A stretch of 64,000 nt of DNA from Acetofilamentum sp. (GCA_020721805.1 DYMB01000006.1:1-64000), one strand, 5' to 3'; shown: positions 25,380 through 34,776, counted from the first letter of the stretch. Notes: generated from the letters alone by a model not told the origin. Numbers and translations: made by a program.

Positions 25380-26006
25380 TTATGCTTCTTCTATCTCCAG
25401 GTTCATTAAAATTTCAACAATTTTGTTTGATGCATCTTCAAGTGTTCTTGAATAGTTATTTATTATAGTCTGGAAGTATGTGTAAGCGGCAGAGACTGGT
25501 ATCGCTATAACAAGACCGGTAAGAGTTGTTATCAAAGCTTCTGAAATACCACTCGCTACAAGTTTAGGTTCAACAGTTCCCGCGAGTGCTATAGCATCAA
25601 AAGCATTGATCATTCCAGAAACTGTTCCCAAAAAGCCAAGCATCGGTGCAAGTGTTATAACTACTGCAAGAAATGGCATTCCTCTATCAAGAAATGCAAG
25701 TTCGGTTACACCTGCTTTTTCTATTGCATCTTCAATCGCTCCCTTATCCTTTCCAACATACTGGAACTCTGTTAAGGCTGATTCAATAACTCTTGCAAAA
25801 GGACTCGGATTTTTCGCACAATGCTGTATGGCTGATTCTATCCCTTCCTTTTCGATCTTTTCCTTCAACTCTTCAATAAATTTCTTTGGGTTTTTATTCA
25901 TCACAAAAAGCGTTACAAATCTTTCAATTATAAATACAACTCCAATTATGGCCAAAGCGAGTAATGGCCACATAGTCCATCCACCTCTTTGAAATAGATC
26001 TAACAC
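25380..26006 (-). CDS. exbB: ExbB/TolQ/MotA family proton channel
   Basis: Three membrane segments: WPLLALAIIGVVFIIERFV at the N-terminus, then LAVVITLAPMLGFLGTVSGMI and ALITTLTGLVIAIPVSAAY, the two conserved helices with the Thr of the proton path. The start is GTG with AGGAGG five bases upstream and a consensus promoter in front. It forms the motor of the ExbB-ExbD-TonB complex. Confidence 0.93.
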   Translation of the reverse strand: MLDLFQRGGWTMWPLLALAIIGVVFIIERFVTLFVMNKNPKKFIEELKEKIEKEGIESAIQHCAKNPSPFARVIESALTEFQYVGKDKGAIEDAIEKAGVTELAFLDRGMPFLAVVITLAPMLGFLGTVSGMINAFDAIALAGTVEPKLVASGISEALITTLTGLVIAIPVSAAYTYFQTIINNYSRTLEDASNKIVEILMNLEIEEA

Positions 26007-26054
26007 AAAATCCTCCTGGTTGGTTTGTTTTTTTATCTAAATAACTTAAAAAAA

Positions 26055-26082
26055 ATTATACTTTTCAAAGATTCTTTGTCAA
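26055..26082 (-). promoter_or_regulatory. consensus promoter of exbB-exbD-exbD-tonB
   Basis: TTGACA (26077-26082) and TATAAT (26055-26060) with 16 bases between, in the 79-base gap before exbB. The last four genes can thus be expressed independently of the long upstream run. Confidence 0.85.
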
Positions 26083-26085
26083 TAG

Positions 26086-26436
26086 TTATCTTGTTGACCA
26101 GATATAGTAAATAAATGCTGCAACAATAGCAAAAAAACCTGCAAGAAGAATCATTACACCTTCCAGTGCTCCCACCTGCATAGTTTTTGCTATCTGTGGA
26201 AGAAGATCATAAGGGTTGGATCTTGCCAGTGCAGGAAAATAAACGGTTAATTTCAATATATGGACAACAACTCCAGCAAGAAGCAACAAAGTTCCAAGAA
26301 TTTCAAGAATCCATATCGCTGGTTTCTTTATTATTTTAAGAAGTCTTCTTAAAATTAAAGATGAAATGAAAAGTGATACTGAAAAAAGAATTATTCCGAT
26401 GGCAAGTATTATTTCAGCGGTAAAAAGAACCTTCAT
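26086..26436 (-). CDS. small four-helix membrane protein, unknown
   Basis: 116 residues with about four hydrophobic segments (for example EIILAIGIILFSVSLFISSL, ILEILGTLLLLAGVVVHIL, GVMILLAGFFAIVAAFIYY). There is a basic loop RRLLKIIKK after the first. No family recognised. It overlaps the preceding gene by four bases (ATGA-type coupling), so the two small membrane proteins are probably made together. It ends just where the exbB promoter starts. Confidence 0.6.
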   Translation of the reverse strand: MKVLFTAEIILAIGIILFSVSLFISSLILRRLLKIIKKPAIWILEILGTLLLLAGVVVHILKLTVYFPALARSNPYDLLPQIAKTMQVGALEGVMILLAGFFAIVAAFIYYIWSTR

Positions 26437-26822
26437 TTTGTTCCTCCCTTGTGTGGTTTTACAACATTATAAAATCTTAATACTCCTATAAGAGAAAGAA
26501 CACCGGAAAGGAAGAAAAAGAGATATCCTATCCATGTCTGGGAATCGGTCATTTTCAAATTACCAACGATTATCAAACTGTAAGCCTGAACGAACGCATA
26601 AACTATTATCCCTGTTGGTGAAACCATAATAAACTGCCAGTCCGTCTTCCTGTGTAAAACCTTTTCATACCTGTGTGCTATTATTCCTATAAGAAACAAA
26701 GCAAGCCATAGAAGAAGAGCACCAACGATGGTTAAAATACTTGAGACCATTTTTGAATCGGTTACATATTTAGGGATTCCAGTTTGAGATAAGAGTATTA
26801 AATCGAAAAGTTTTAAAATCAT
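26433..26822 (-). CDS. small four-helix membrane protein, unknown
   Basis: 129 residues with four hydrophobic segments (SSILTIVGALLLWLALFLIG, then two central helices, then YLFFFLSGVLSLIGVLRFY), a His/Arg-rich loop AHRYEKVLHRKTDW and a basic C-terminus. No family recognised. It follows the roadblock-like gene by ten bases and overlaps the next membrane gene. Confidence 0.6.
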   Translation of the reverse strand: MILKLFDLILLSQTGIPKYVTDSKMVSSILTIVGALLLWLALFLIGIIAHRYEKVLHRKTDWQFIMVSPTGIIVYAFVQAYSLIIVGNLKMTDSQTWIGYLFFFLSGVLSLIGVLRFYNVVKPHKGGTK

Positions 26823-26832
26823 ATTTCCTCCA

Positions 26833-27510
26833 TCATTTTAAAATTTCAATTATTCTGTTAATCATCTTCTGCGATTGACTTGGACCTATAATCATTGATG
26901 AAGATTTTGAAAATCTTTTCAAAAAATCATCAAGTTTACTTTGAGTAAGATTGTTTAAATCGAGTTTCATCTCATTTATGATATTTGTAATAATATCATC
27001 GGAAAAATCTTCTAAAAACTCTTGTGCTATCTTTTTCACATTGTTAAAGGTGTTTGAATCTATTTTATAAACAGGTTCCTTTTTTATGGGGATTTCCTCT
27101 TTTTCAACTTTTTCCTCTTTTGGTGAACCTTTTACAACTATCTTCTTTTTATCTTTTAAAACAACCTTAACTTTACCAGTCTTATCCTCTGCTTCTTCCT
27201 TTACGAAAGGCTTTTCTGAAACTATGGCAAAATCGATACCATCAACATTTATACTTTTGTCAACTAAAATACCATAAAAAGAATTATCCTTTAAAAAAAA
27301 GACCATTTTTTTCTTATCGTTTTGATATTCTATCCTGTCCATATTTGAAATACCGGCAGCATCAAGTGATTGTTTTAAAACAACAACGGTCTGCTTTATA
27401 ATTTCATCTGTATATCCGATTACACCAGTTTTGGATATATTTTCATTTTCCGTTGAAAAGACAAAATCCGCGTTGTATCTATCTCTTATCTTCTCAATGT
27501 TATAACCCAT
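26833..27510 (-). CDS. roadblock/LC7-like domain protein, divergent
   Basis: Residues 1-95 (ADFVFSTENENISKTGVIGY, VVVLKQSLDAAG, MVFFLKDNSFYGILVDKSIN) follow the roadblock/LC7 pattern but weakly. A Lys/Glu-rich linker (95-150) leads to a helical end with IIGPSQSQKMINRIIEIL. That end resembles the last helices of the neighbour at 27520. Roadblock proteins usually act on small GTPases or as dimerising scaffolds. No GTPase gene is visible. Confidence 0.5.
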   Translation of the reverse strand: MGYNIEKIRDRYNADFVFSTENENISKTGVIGYTDEIIKQTVVVLKQSLDAAGISNMDRIEYQNDKKKMVFFLKDNSFYGILVDKSINVDGIDFAIVSEKPFVKEEAEDKTGKVKVVLKDKKKIVVKGSPKEEKVEKEEIPIKKEPVYKIDSNTFNNVKKIAQEFLEDFSDDIITNIINEMKLDLNNLTQSKLDDFLKRFSKSSSMIIGPSQSQKMINRIIEILK

Positions 27511-27519
27511 AATTCCCCC

Positions 27520-28278
27520 TTACCTCTTACTCAACTTTTCTATAACATTTTGAACCATCTTTTTTGCTTCGGATGCACCATAAACCTCAACAGCCTTTTT
27601 ACATACTCCATCTATAACTATTTTTGTGGTTCTTTGTATTTCATCTCTATTTATCTCCACGGATACTATAGGTTTTACATTTATTCTATCTTCAACATCA
27701 AGAGCCTTCTCAAGCATTTCAACATTTTTCAAATACTCTTTTATAAAATTGTTCCAGACCTTCCTATCACCACTCTGAGAGAATTCATCGATAAGATAAT
27801 TCAACTGCAAAACTTTTGAAAGTAAAAGTTTTCTCTCTATCTCTCCGAGTTTGTCTTCTTCCTTAACCTGCTTAAACTCTTTAACAGATTTCTCAATGTC
27901 CATCTTTTGATAGACCTTTTCTTCAACCTTTGGAGATTCGACTTTAACGCTCTCTTCTTTAATAGTTTGATATAAATCATAAAAACTGTTCAAATCAATA
28001 TCACCGTTGACTTTGAAAAGTATAAATTCGTTCTTTTCGGATATCAAAACAATATCATGACCATTCATTTTTAAAAAGGATATAACAGGATTGTTCAATT
28101 GAAACTTTTTAAAAATAACATCTCCTGCTGAACCAAGAAAGGCTCCAATGTCGGATATATTATCGGAAGATTTCAAAAGATCCTCTAAAACTGAACCATC
28201 CTCCTTGTTCAATCTCATCGCACCAAGAATGGGGAATGTTTCTTTAATTTTCTCAACCATTTGATTAAGATTCATCAC
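27520..28278 (-). CDS. roadblock/LC7-like domain protein
   Basis: Residues 1-105 read as a roadblock/LC7 domain (PILGAMRLNKEDGSVLEDLL, GDVIFKKFQ, HDIVLISEKNEFILFKVNG). A linker is followed by a helical C-terminal domain ending YGASEAKKMVQNVIEKL, similar in plan to the IIGPSQSQKMINRIIEIL end of the next protein. Its start overlaps the PATAN gene by 14 bases. Partner and function unknown. Confidence 0.55.
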   Translation of the reverse strand: MMNLNQMVEKIKETFPILGAMRLNKEDGSVLEDLLKSSDNISDIGAFLGSAGDVIFKKFQLNNPVISFLKMNGHDIVLISEKNEFILFKVNGDIDLNSFYDLYQTIKEESVKVESPKVEEKVYQKMDIEKSVKEFKQVKEEDKLGEIERKLLLSKVLQLNYLIDEFSQSGDRKVWNNFIKEYLKNVEMLEKALDVEDRINVKPIVSVEINRDEIQRTTKIVIDGVCKKAVEVYGASEAKKMVQNVIEKLSKR

Positions 28279-29158
28279 TTACTCCCTCTTTACTTAAAAA
28301 TTCTTTATATTTTTTTCTCGCGATCATCGAACCAACCTCTTCATTCGCTTTTTCAAATATCTTTTCATAAAGGATTTTTTTTATGTTTTTTATTTTCACA
28401 TCATCTATGAATCTATCAACGGTTTCGTCAAACTCTATCTGTTCGTTATTGAATCTTATCAAACCTGCGACCGTTTCAAATCCAGAGTTCGTTAAAACAT
28501 CAACTATGAATCCAGCCCAATCCTTTGTATTCGTATTTTTCACAGCAAATACTTCAAGAATGTTGTTTAGACTTTTTTGAAATTCCTTTCTTAATTTTTC
28601 TGAAAATGATTTATCAAAGAGAAAACCTTTAGATAACAGATATTCAAGTGATTTATACGATTCGAGAAGTGGAAGATTGGATTCTTTTATTATCAGTTTT
28701 ATACTCTTTTTACCATCAACCAGTCTAAGTATAACCCAATCGGTCTTCCTCAAACTTATATTCTCTCCAAGACCTTCAGCTCTTTTTTCAAGTATGGAAT
28801 CAAAGGGGGGTAATCTTTTCAAAATATCATCAAACTCAATTCTTCTTTTTTCAATCTGTTCTATCAAAACATCGGTGTTTGGTTGCGAGATCGTTGATTT
28901 ATCAGTCTTTTCGCCATTTTTATAAATCACCCATCCAATCTTTTCTATAGAAAGATTATATAGAGCCTCTTCACCGGTAAAAGATTCGTATTCAGCATGT
29001 TTTGGAACCCCATTCTCAAAATAAATATCTCCAGTTTTATTTTCTATCTCAAATTTCAAAACTCCTGTTCTATTATAATTTGAAATTAGTGTTATAAATT
29101 CAATTGGACTGAAAATCTCAAGATTTGCTTTTAGATCTATTATCTTTTCTTTATCCAT
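28265..29158 (-). CDS. PATAN (DUF4388) domain protein
   Basis: The N-terminal 115 residues (SPIEFITLISNYNRTGVLKFEIENKTGDIYFENGVPKHAEYESFTGEEAL, read in parts) are a PATAN/DUF4388 domain, found at the N-terminus of PatA-type response regulators. A helical middle (DWVILRLVDGKKSIKLIIKE) looks like a winged-helix module, and the C-terminal part is helical. No receiver domain. A similar PATAN protein occurs in the chemosensory operon at 53829. Confidence 0.7.
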   Translation of the reverse strand: MDKEKIIDLKANLEIFSPIEFITLISNYNRTGVLKFEIENKTGDIYFENGVPKHAEYESFTGEEALYNLSIEKIGWVIYKNGEKTDKSTISQPNTDVLIEQIEKRRIEFDDILKRLPPFDSILEKRAEGLGENISLRKTDWVILRLVDGKKSIKLIIKESNLPLLESYKSLEYLLSKGFLFDKSFSEKLRKEFQKSLNNILEVFAVKNTNTKDWAGFIVDVLTNSGFETVAGLIRFNNEQIEFDETVDRFIDDVKIKNIKKILYEKIFEKANEEVGSMIARKKYKEFLSKEGVSDES

Positions 29159-29904
29159 CCCTCATCCCTATATTTTTGAACTAAACTTTTAAATCCAGTA
29201 TCGTTAAAATCTATTCTTAATTTTTCCCACTGGTAATTTAAACTGTTAAAAAAAACTTCATAGAAAATTTTTGACATATTTTTAGTATTATAAGTTATAC
29301 CTGTTAAATTTTCAATATTGTTAGTATAAATTTTACCGTAAATTTTTTCCTGTGGTATTAAACTTTTTTTTACAAGAATCGAACCCTGCTGTAAAAAATT
29401 TGTTTCGGAAAATGTTTGTGCACTTCCAACGATCTTTTCTCCTTTAAGATTTATTTCAAATATTGATGTGGAAGCGAAACAATTCGCTGAAAAACTTTCC
29501 TTTTTTTCACCACCACTCAAAGAAGCATCTATTCCCATCTTTCTAAAAGATTTAACAAATATCTCTGAAATTTTTTTATACCTTTCTATAAGTCCCATAC
29601 CACCTGTAAAAATTTTGTTATTACCACAGAAAGAATATGTGAGATCCCCCGAATGGATTACAGCCCTTCCGCCTGTGATCCTTCTTGTTATATCTATACC
29701 GTTTTTAACAACATAATCGAAATCTATTCCAAAATTATATCTCTGGTTGTAACCTATCGTTATCGAAGGTTTTGAAAAAGTGTAGAATCTAAAAAAAAGT
29801 GTTTCTATATTATTGTATGCCCACTCATCTATAGCCATATTTGTCCAAACATCGAAATTTGAATGATCCATAAAGAAAGCTTTCATTTTAAAATCTTTAA
29901 CCAA
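29140..29904 (-). CDS. lplA: lipoate-protein ligase A family
   Basis: A biotin/lipoate ligase fold: MAIDEWAYNN, TIGYNQRYNFGIDFDYV, ITRRITGGRAVIHSGDLTYSF with the RRxTGGxAVxH substrate motif, and the lysine loop GEKIVGSAQTF. It attaches lipoate or octanoate to carrier proteins such as GcvH. A glycine dehydrogenase subunit starts the same gene run at 41380, which suggests glycine cleavage, but no GcvH is in the window. At 254 residues it is the short catalytic form. It overlaps both neighbours. Confidence 0.85.
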   Translation of the reverse strand: MVKDFKMKAFFMDHSNFDVWTNMAIDEWAYNNIETLFFRFYTFSKPSITIGYNQRYNFGIDFDYVVKNGIDITRRITGGRAVIHSGDLTYSFCGNNKIFTGGMGLIERYKKISEIFVKSFRKMGIDASLSGGEKKESFSANCFASTSIFEINLKGEKIVGSAQTFSETNFLQQGSILVKKSLIPQEKIYGKIYTNNIENLTGITYNTKNMSKIFYEVFFNSLNYQWEKLRIDFNDTGFKSLVQKYRDEGWIKKR

Positions 29905-30503
29905 TCGGATAAAAGAAAATATATTCTTCCTATAAGCAACGATATACGAGCCATAACTGTGTAGCCAAAAGAAGCACCAAATGCTATCATTATAAAAGTA
30001 ATTCCAATTTTGGAACCATATTTTAAAACACCTTTCTGTTCTTTTGAAAAATAAAAATAAATCAGAGTTGTTAATACGCCGAAAATTATCAACAGATTGT
30101 TAAAAGTTTCAAAATTAAAACCTGATAATGGAATAAGTGTCGCTTGAACCTGAGGAAGTATGAACCCCTGAATGGCTCCTGTTACACCGAGACCTGCACC
30201 CATACCAACCGTAAAGGCTATAGACCATCTGGATAACCAGGCTATATTTGGAAACCATCTGGTTAACATAATTATTCCAAAAAAAGCGGGGATTATAAGG
30301 ATAAACTCTTTATTTTTAATTATCGGATCGAGTAGCATCGGTTGAATAACATATGCCCATGTGTAGATCAACCAGTATCCAGCAGTGATCCCGACATAAA
30401 GATGTTCAGCAAATTTATAAAATGGATTATCCTTATAAAGAAAAGAATATATAAAAAGGGTTAAACCTGCCGCGATCCATATACCAATGGTTGTTCCCAT
30501 CAT
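29883..30503 (-). CDS. cassette A, gene 4: polytopic membrane protein
   Basis: 206 residues with about six membrane segments. Conserved with the B counterpart at 33302: YSFLYKDNPFYKFAE near the start and FGASFGYTVMARISLLIGRI then FLLSDWL at the end. No known family recognised. It overlaps gene 3 by four bases. Similar length and the same order in both cassettes argue that it is a subunit of a fixed complex. Confidence 0.75.
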   Translation of the reverse strand: MMGTTIGIWIAAGLTLFIYSFLYKDNPFYKFAEHLYVGITAGYWLIYTWAYVIQPMLLDPIIKNKEFILIIPAFFGIIMLTRWFPNIAWLSRWSIAFTVGMGAGLGVTGAIQGFILPQVQATLIPLSGFNFETFNNLLIIFGVLTTLIYFYFSKEQKGVLKYGSKIGITFIMIAFGASFGYTVMARISLLIGRIYFLLSDWLKILK

Positions 30504-31336
30504 TTTCCTCCTTCTTTTGCCTTTCTACTTTTCTCGACAAAATAAGCGATATTCCCCAATATGATGAAAATTATTATTACAAGATGTGAATAAGATTGTG
30601 AAGCCATTCCAGCAACAGCAAGATCAGGTTTTCCAACAAGAGCTTCATATTCCGCAGCACCCTTCATACCACCAACAAGCCCAATTATCTGTTTTGATTG
30701 ATAGAAATAATAGGCATCAGGTGCAGAAACAGCGTTTAAAGCTAAGGCGATTTTTTGTTTAAACCTTCCACCAGCATACTCTATCCAGACAAGGTATGTT
30801 GCTCCCGCCTCAAGTCCTACAAGTAGATCTATATCATTGTAATTGTGAACATTTTTCATAATCGGAAAAGAATCGAGTGGAATATTTCTATAATCAGTTT
30901 TAAAATAATCTCTTATCTCTTTTCCTATTCCAACTATCTGGGCAACATATCCCGGTCTATATCCAAGATTGATATAATCAACGCCATAGATAGCCTGTGT
31001 TTCTCTCGCTATCTTTTCAAGTGCCGTTGTTCCAAGGGGGGCACCAAGTTGCCATTGAACGACGAGTATTGGCTTTAATTTGTTTCTAAAGAGTTGTCTC
31101 AACAATGCCTCAAGAAAGGGCTGTTGTTCTGGCATAGATGCAGCATCATAATCTATGGAAATCATAACTTTACTTCCTTCAGGTAAATTTTCTACATAAT
31201 CGTATACATCCTGAACAGGTTTTGTTGGAACAACTGGAAACTTTGGTTTTAAAATGAGTGGTAGTATAACAACCAAAGCTATAAAGATATATATGAATCT
31301 TCTATCAACTTTTGACAGTTTTAAAAAAATGTTCAT
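30500..31336 (-). CDS. cassette A, gene 3: doubly anchored alpha/beta protein
   Basis: One helix at each end (FIYIFIALVVILPLIL and SHLVIIIFIILGNIAYFV) bracket a domain of about 210 residues that reads as an alpha/beta fold facing outside. Motifs shared with the B copy at 33907: ISIDYDAASMPEQQP (there IGADYDPSTMAELHP), YNDIDLLV, and IIGLVGGMKGAAEYE (there AIGMLGGLKGAAEYE). The acidic DYD motif could bind metal. Enzymatic or binding role unknown. Confidence 0.75.
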   Translation of the reverse strand: MNIFLKLSKVDRRFIYIFIALVVILPLILKPKFPVVPTKPVQDVYDYVENLPEGSKVMISIDYDAASMPEQQPFLEALLRQLFRNKLKPILVVQWQLGAPLGTTALEKIARETQAIYGVDYINLGYRPGYVAQIVGIGKEIRDYFKTDYRNIPLDSFPIMKNVHNYNDIDLLVGLEAGATYLVWIEYAGGRFKQKIALALNAVSAPDAYYFYQSKQIIGLVGGMKGAAEYEALVGKPDLAVAGMASQSYSHLVIIIFIILGNIAYFVEKSRKAKEGGK

Positions 31337-31345
31337 AAAAACTCC

Positions 31346-31984
31346 TTATGAAAGATAACTTCTTTCTATACCGAGAAGTATTCTTATCGAAACACCGAGC
31401 GCCCCAAGTGATATCCCAAGTCCTATTCCTCGCTTTGCTGCCATCTGGGGAACCTGCATTATCCATTCTGTAAATTTTGGAAGATTCGGGGAAATCTGTT
31501 CTCCAAGTGGGACCCTTCCAAGCATTACTATTATAGCGGTTATAAGAAGAAGCGTGGCATCAAAATTTCTCGCTCTGAACGCTCTATAGGCTGCAGATGC
31601 TATAAAAAAGGCAAGCAAAGAAAACATTGTTGATTGTAATGGAACGATGAAATAATTATAAATGTATGTAAAATAGGAAGCTTCGTTAAATGCTGTTCCC
31701 AACCTTATAGTTTCAATTATACCTATAACAACCGTTCCGGTAAATCCTGCTATCAGAACGATAGAGTATCCCCAGTTTCCAGTCCTTCTTGTTATCTTTC
31801 TGTAATGCATACCTATGAGTGAATCTACACCAAGTAGCATTGTGAAACCGGCGATTATCGAATACCAGTTTAAAGATATTTTTTCAAGATCACCAAAAGG
31901 TTTATGAGGAATAAAGAATGAAAAGATCATAATCGTTCCAACGATAAATGTGATAAAAACAGGTATACCTTTGCCTTTTAACAT
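31346..31984 (-). CDS. cassette A, gene 2: polytopic membrane protein
   Basis: 212 residues with about six membrane segments. The most conserved part, shared with 34773, is ASAAYRAFRARNFDATLLLI followed by GRVPLGE, and a later AAKRGIGLGI. The Arg-rich loop RAFRARNFD on the cytoplasmic side may contact the DUF6754-like domain of gene 1. No known family recognised. Confidence 0.75.
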   Translation of the reverse strand: MLKGKGIPVFITFIVGTIMIFSFFIPHKPFGDLEKISLNWYSIIAGFTMLLGVDSLIGMHYRKITRRTGNWGYSIVLIAGFTGTVVIGIIETIRLGTAFNEASYFTYIYNYFIVPLQSTMFSLLAFFIASAAYRAFRARNFDATLLLITAIIVMLGRVPLGEQISPNLPKFTEWIMQVPQMAAKRGIGLGISLGALGVSIRILLGIERSYLS

Positions 31985-31996
31985 TACTCCTCCTGA

Positions 31997-33289
31997 TTAA
32001 ACTTGTAATGCCTGATACAGGATGTCAAACAAATTTTTAAAAAATTCAATTTTCAAGCCTGACCCTAAAAATGAAAGTAAAAAACCTAGAACAAGTATAG
32101 ACATTATGATAACTTTTAAAAAATCCTCAGCCGCTATGGAACCAAGCATCATCGGTTCCTTTTGCAAATATACAGATGCTGCCATCATCTCCTCACCGAT
32201 TAAAGTGTAATCGCAGGCAGCCACAAAGAATGGAAGTTGTGCGGTTTCGGTTGTTCCAGAAATCTGTATGGCACCTATCGAATGACCGGTTTCAGCAAGT
32301 ATAAGTGATTCAGCAAAAAATAATCCCTGCAGGAATATAGCACCGGGTTTTTCTCTCATCATCATTCCATCAACACCGGCTGCATATCCAAACTGATCCT
32401 GTGTTATGTACATTATATCGTTTTTATTGTAAAGATCAGGTCTTCCTGCTTCGGTGAACGCTTCCTTAACAACCTCCTGTGCGGTTGTCATAACTACGGG
32501 ATCATATGAGGGAACAAGTATTTTTGTTTCATATTCAGCGACCTTTTTTGCAACCCTTCCAAGAATGGTTAAACCTGCTATCGTGGGTATATCAGTCACA
32601 TAACCTATACCAAGAATATACATTATAGGTTTTCCCATTTCGGTGCTTCGTCCAACAGCCTCTTCAACAGCATCTAGTCCATTTATCTTTCTTATATAGA
32701 GATCCTTACCTTTTTTAGCAAGATTTAAATAGTATAAAAAAGTAAGCGATATAATTATTAAAGATATAAGAACCGCCAATCTTAAAAAATTAAACCATGA
32801 TGCTTTTGAATAAACCATTTGGGTTTTGGATAAAACAAAAAATGTATCATCATTAAAAGAATAAAGACCCTCTTTGAAATCGAAAGTATCAAGTAAAATT
32901 TGCAACAGTTCTTCAGTGATAAATTTTTTAGAAAGAATACCCCAATAATTGTAACCTTTAGAATCAATAACCCTATCTGGTTCTTCTTCGCTGTTCACAT
33001 CTCTGACCTGTTTAGAAAGAATGGGAATATCGGTGGTTAACAATACTCTTTTACCATCCTCATCAATTCTGATGATGCTTATGAACCAATCTTTTAAAAT
33101 TTCAGGAGAATCCCACTTTAACTCTATACCACCACCACCATCGTTAGGTATATCAGAAGCATCGATGGTAAAATTTTTTACAATAGAGTCTGGAGTATCT
33201 TCACCAAGAAAAGTTAAAATAGGCTTCTCTTGAGAGAAAATCAGTATAAAAAGTGAAATTGAAAGAATGAAGAAAAAAATTTTTTTCAC
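31997..33289 (-). CDS. cassette A, gene 1: DUF6754-like membrane protein
   Basis: A signal peptide (residues 1-19), an outside domain of fibronectin-III type (NDGGGGIELKWDSPE), a membrane helix (about 168-190), a cytoplasmic domain of about 200 residues and a final helix. The cytoplasmic domain has EEAVGRSTEMGKP, AEYETKILVP, EAGRPDLYNKNDI, QFGYAAG, GAIQISGT, LPFFVAACDYTLIGEE. These match the DUF6754 family as I remember it; no function is established for it. Highly similar to 35459 in the cytoplasmic part and divergent outside. Confidence 0.75.
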   Translation of the reverse strand: MKKIFFFILSISLFILIFSQEKPILTFLGEDTPDSIVKNFTIDASDIPNDGGGGIELKWDSPEILKDWFISIIRIDEDGKRVLLTTDIPILSKQVRDVNSEEEPDRVIDSKGYNYWGILSKKFITEELLQILLDTFDFKEGLYSFNDDTFFVLSKTQMVYSKASWFNFLRLAVLISLIIISLTFLYYLNLAKKGKDLYIRKINGLDAVEEAVGRSTEMGKPIMYILGIGYVTDIPTIAGLTILGRVAKKVAEYETKILVPSYDPVVMTTAQEVVKEAFTEAGRPDLYNKNDIMYITQDQFGYAAGVDGMMMREKPGAIFLQGLFFAESLILAETGHSIGAIQISGTTETAQLPFFVAACDYTLIGEEMMAASVYLQKEPMMLGSIAAEDFLKVIIMSILVLGFLLSFLGSGLKIEFFKNLFDILYQALQV

Positions 33290-33301
33290 CTATCCTCCAG
33301 T

Positions 33302-33910
33302 TTATTTTATTATTCCGAGCCAGTCGGAAAGAAGAAACTGTATTCTGCCGATGAAAAGGGAGACCCTTGCCATTATCGTATAGCCGAAAGCAGCTCCAAA
33401 AGCGACCATTATGAATGTTATCCCAACCCTTGATACTCTTCCAACAAAACCTTTATGCTCAAGCGAAAAAAAGAAATAGATCAAAGTTGAAATAACACCT
33501 ATGACAATGATAATTATACCAATATCAAGTTTTGTTGGCATCGTTGCATAAACCTGTTTGAACAAAAATTCAAAAGAGGATGGGACTGAAAGCCCTGTTC
33601 CTGCACCCACAACAAAAGCTATTGGTATTCTTGAAAGATATGCAACATTTTTAAAAAACCTTGAAAACATTAACAATCCAAGTAAGAGTGGAATTAAAAC
33701 CAAAAAATTTTTATCGTAAACAAGTGGATTAAAAACTTTAGTGATTATGGTATTATGCCAGTAAACCGAAATACCGTATCCTATAGAGATTCCAACAAGA
33801 AGGTATTCTGCGAATTTATAAAAAGGATTATCCTTATATAAAAAAGAGTATATTGCCAAAGTTAAAATGGCTGCTATCCATATCCAGAAATTGGATGAGA
33901 GTGCCATCAT
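33302..33910 (-). CDS. cassette B, gene 4: polytopic membrane protein
   Basis: 202 residues, about six membrane segments, paralogue of 29883. It shares YSFLYKDNPFYKFAEYL near the start and FGAAFGYTIMARVSLFIGRI then FLLSDWLGIIK at the end. The loops between are less alike. It ends 12 bases before cassette A begins. Confidence 0.75.
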   Translation of the reverse strand: MMALSSNFWIWIAAILTLAIYSFLYKDNPFYKFAEYLLVGISIGYGISVYWHNTIITKVFNPLVYDKNFLVLIPLLLGLLMFSRFFKNVAYLSRIPIAFVVGAGTGLSVPSSFEFLFKQVYATMPTKLDIGIIIIVIGVISTLIYFFFSLEHKGFVGRVSRVGITFIMVAFGAAFGYTIMARVSLFIGRIQFLLSDWLGIIK

Positions 33911-34776
33911 CTACCCCCTTTTTGTTTTTTTGAAACAAAATATGCGATGTTTCCCAGAACTATTAAAATTATGAAAAATATATGAGCGGAAGATTGTGCA
34001 TCCATTCCAACGGTAGCATCCTTTCTTCCCCAATAAACACCTTTTTTACTTAAAAGATTTTCATATTCGGCAGCCCCTTTTAAACCACCAAGCATACCTA
34101 TAGCCTGCTTTGATTGCAAATAGGAATAGTATTCTGCTGCGGAAACTGCGGTTGTTCCTATACCAACATTCAACCCATACCTTCCGTTTGCATATATAAG
34201 CCATGTTAATACAACTGCACTTCCAGCAAGTTCAACCATAAGGTCAATATCATTATAATTTTTTATTTCTTTCATAACTTCGAGATCGGAAAGTTTGTTT
34301 CCATATCCATCTTCGTTGAAAGTCTCAATTATGTCCTCTCCCATCTTTAAAACTACAGCACTAACACCCGGAACATAAGCAAGAAGAGTTATATCCTTAC
34401 CGAGTTCTTTTTGATTATCTGGGTTGGAATTGTTCCATTCCCTTAAAACATTTTCTATAACATCCTGAGCCATTCCAGCACCCTGTGGATATAAAGTTAC
34501 GAAAAGAACACGCAGGTTGTTTGAAAGTGCATGGGTGGCTATAACTTTAGCCATAGGATGAAGTTCAGCCATAGTTGATGGATCATAATCTGCACCGATT
34601 AAAACAACTCCCCCTTCTGGTATGGAATCTTCAATAAAATCATATATCGATTTAACGGGGGCTGTCGTTTTCATTGGAAAACCAATGGGAAATAAAAATG
34701 GTATAATTATACATAAAGCAAGGACAAGATATATCCATCTTTTATCAAGTTTATTTATAAAGTTGATAAATCTCAT
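33907..34776 (-). CDS. cassette B, gene 3: doubly anchored alpha/beta protein
   Basis: 289 residues, paralogue of 30500, with a helix at each end (WIYLVLALCIIIPFLFP and AHIFFIILIVLGNIAYFV). The outside domain has VLIGADYDPSTMAELHPM, KNYNDIDLMVEL, and IGMLGGLKGAAEYENLL. Four-base overlaps join it to both neighbours, which suggests stoichiometric translation. Confidence 0.75.
   Translation of the reverse strand: MRFINFINKLDKRWIYLVLALCIIIPFLFPIGFPMKTTAPVKSIYDFIEDSIPEGGVVLIGADYDPSTMAELHPMAKVIATHALSNNLRVLFVTLYPQGAGMAQDVIENVLREWNNSNPDNQKELGKDITLLAYVPGVSAVVLKMGEDIIETFNEDGYGNKLSDLEVMKEIKNYNDIDLMVELAGSAVVLTWLIYANGRYGLNVGIGTTAVSAAEYYSYLQSKQAIGMLGGLKGAAEYENLLSKKGVYWGRKDATVGMDAQSSAHIFFIILIVLGNIAYFVSKKQKGGR

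Noticed and set aside
25606..25992. Plus-strand open frame of 128 residues opposite exbB
   Set aside because: Shadow of a well-conserved coding region; no ribosome-binding site, promoter or recognisable product.
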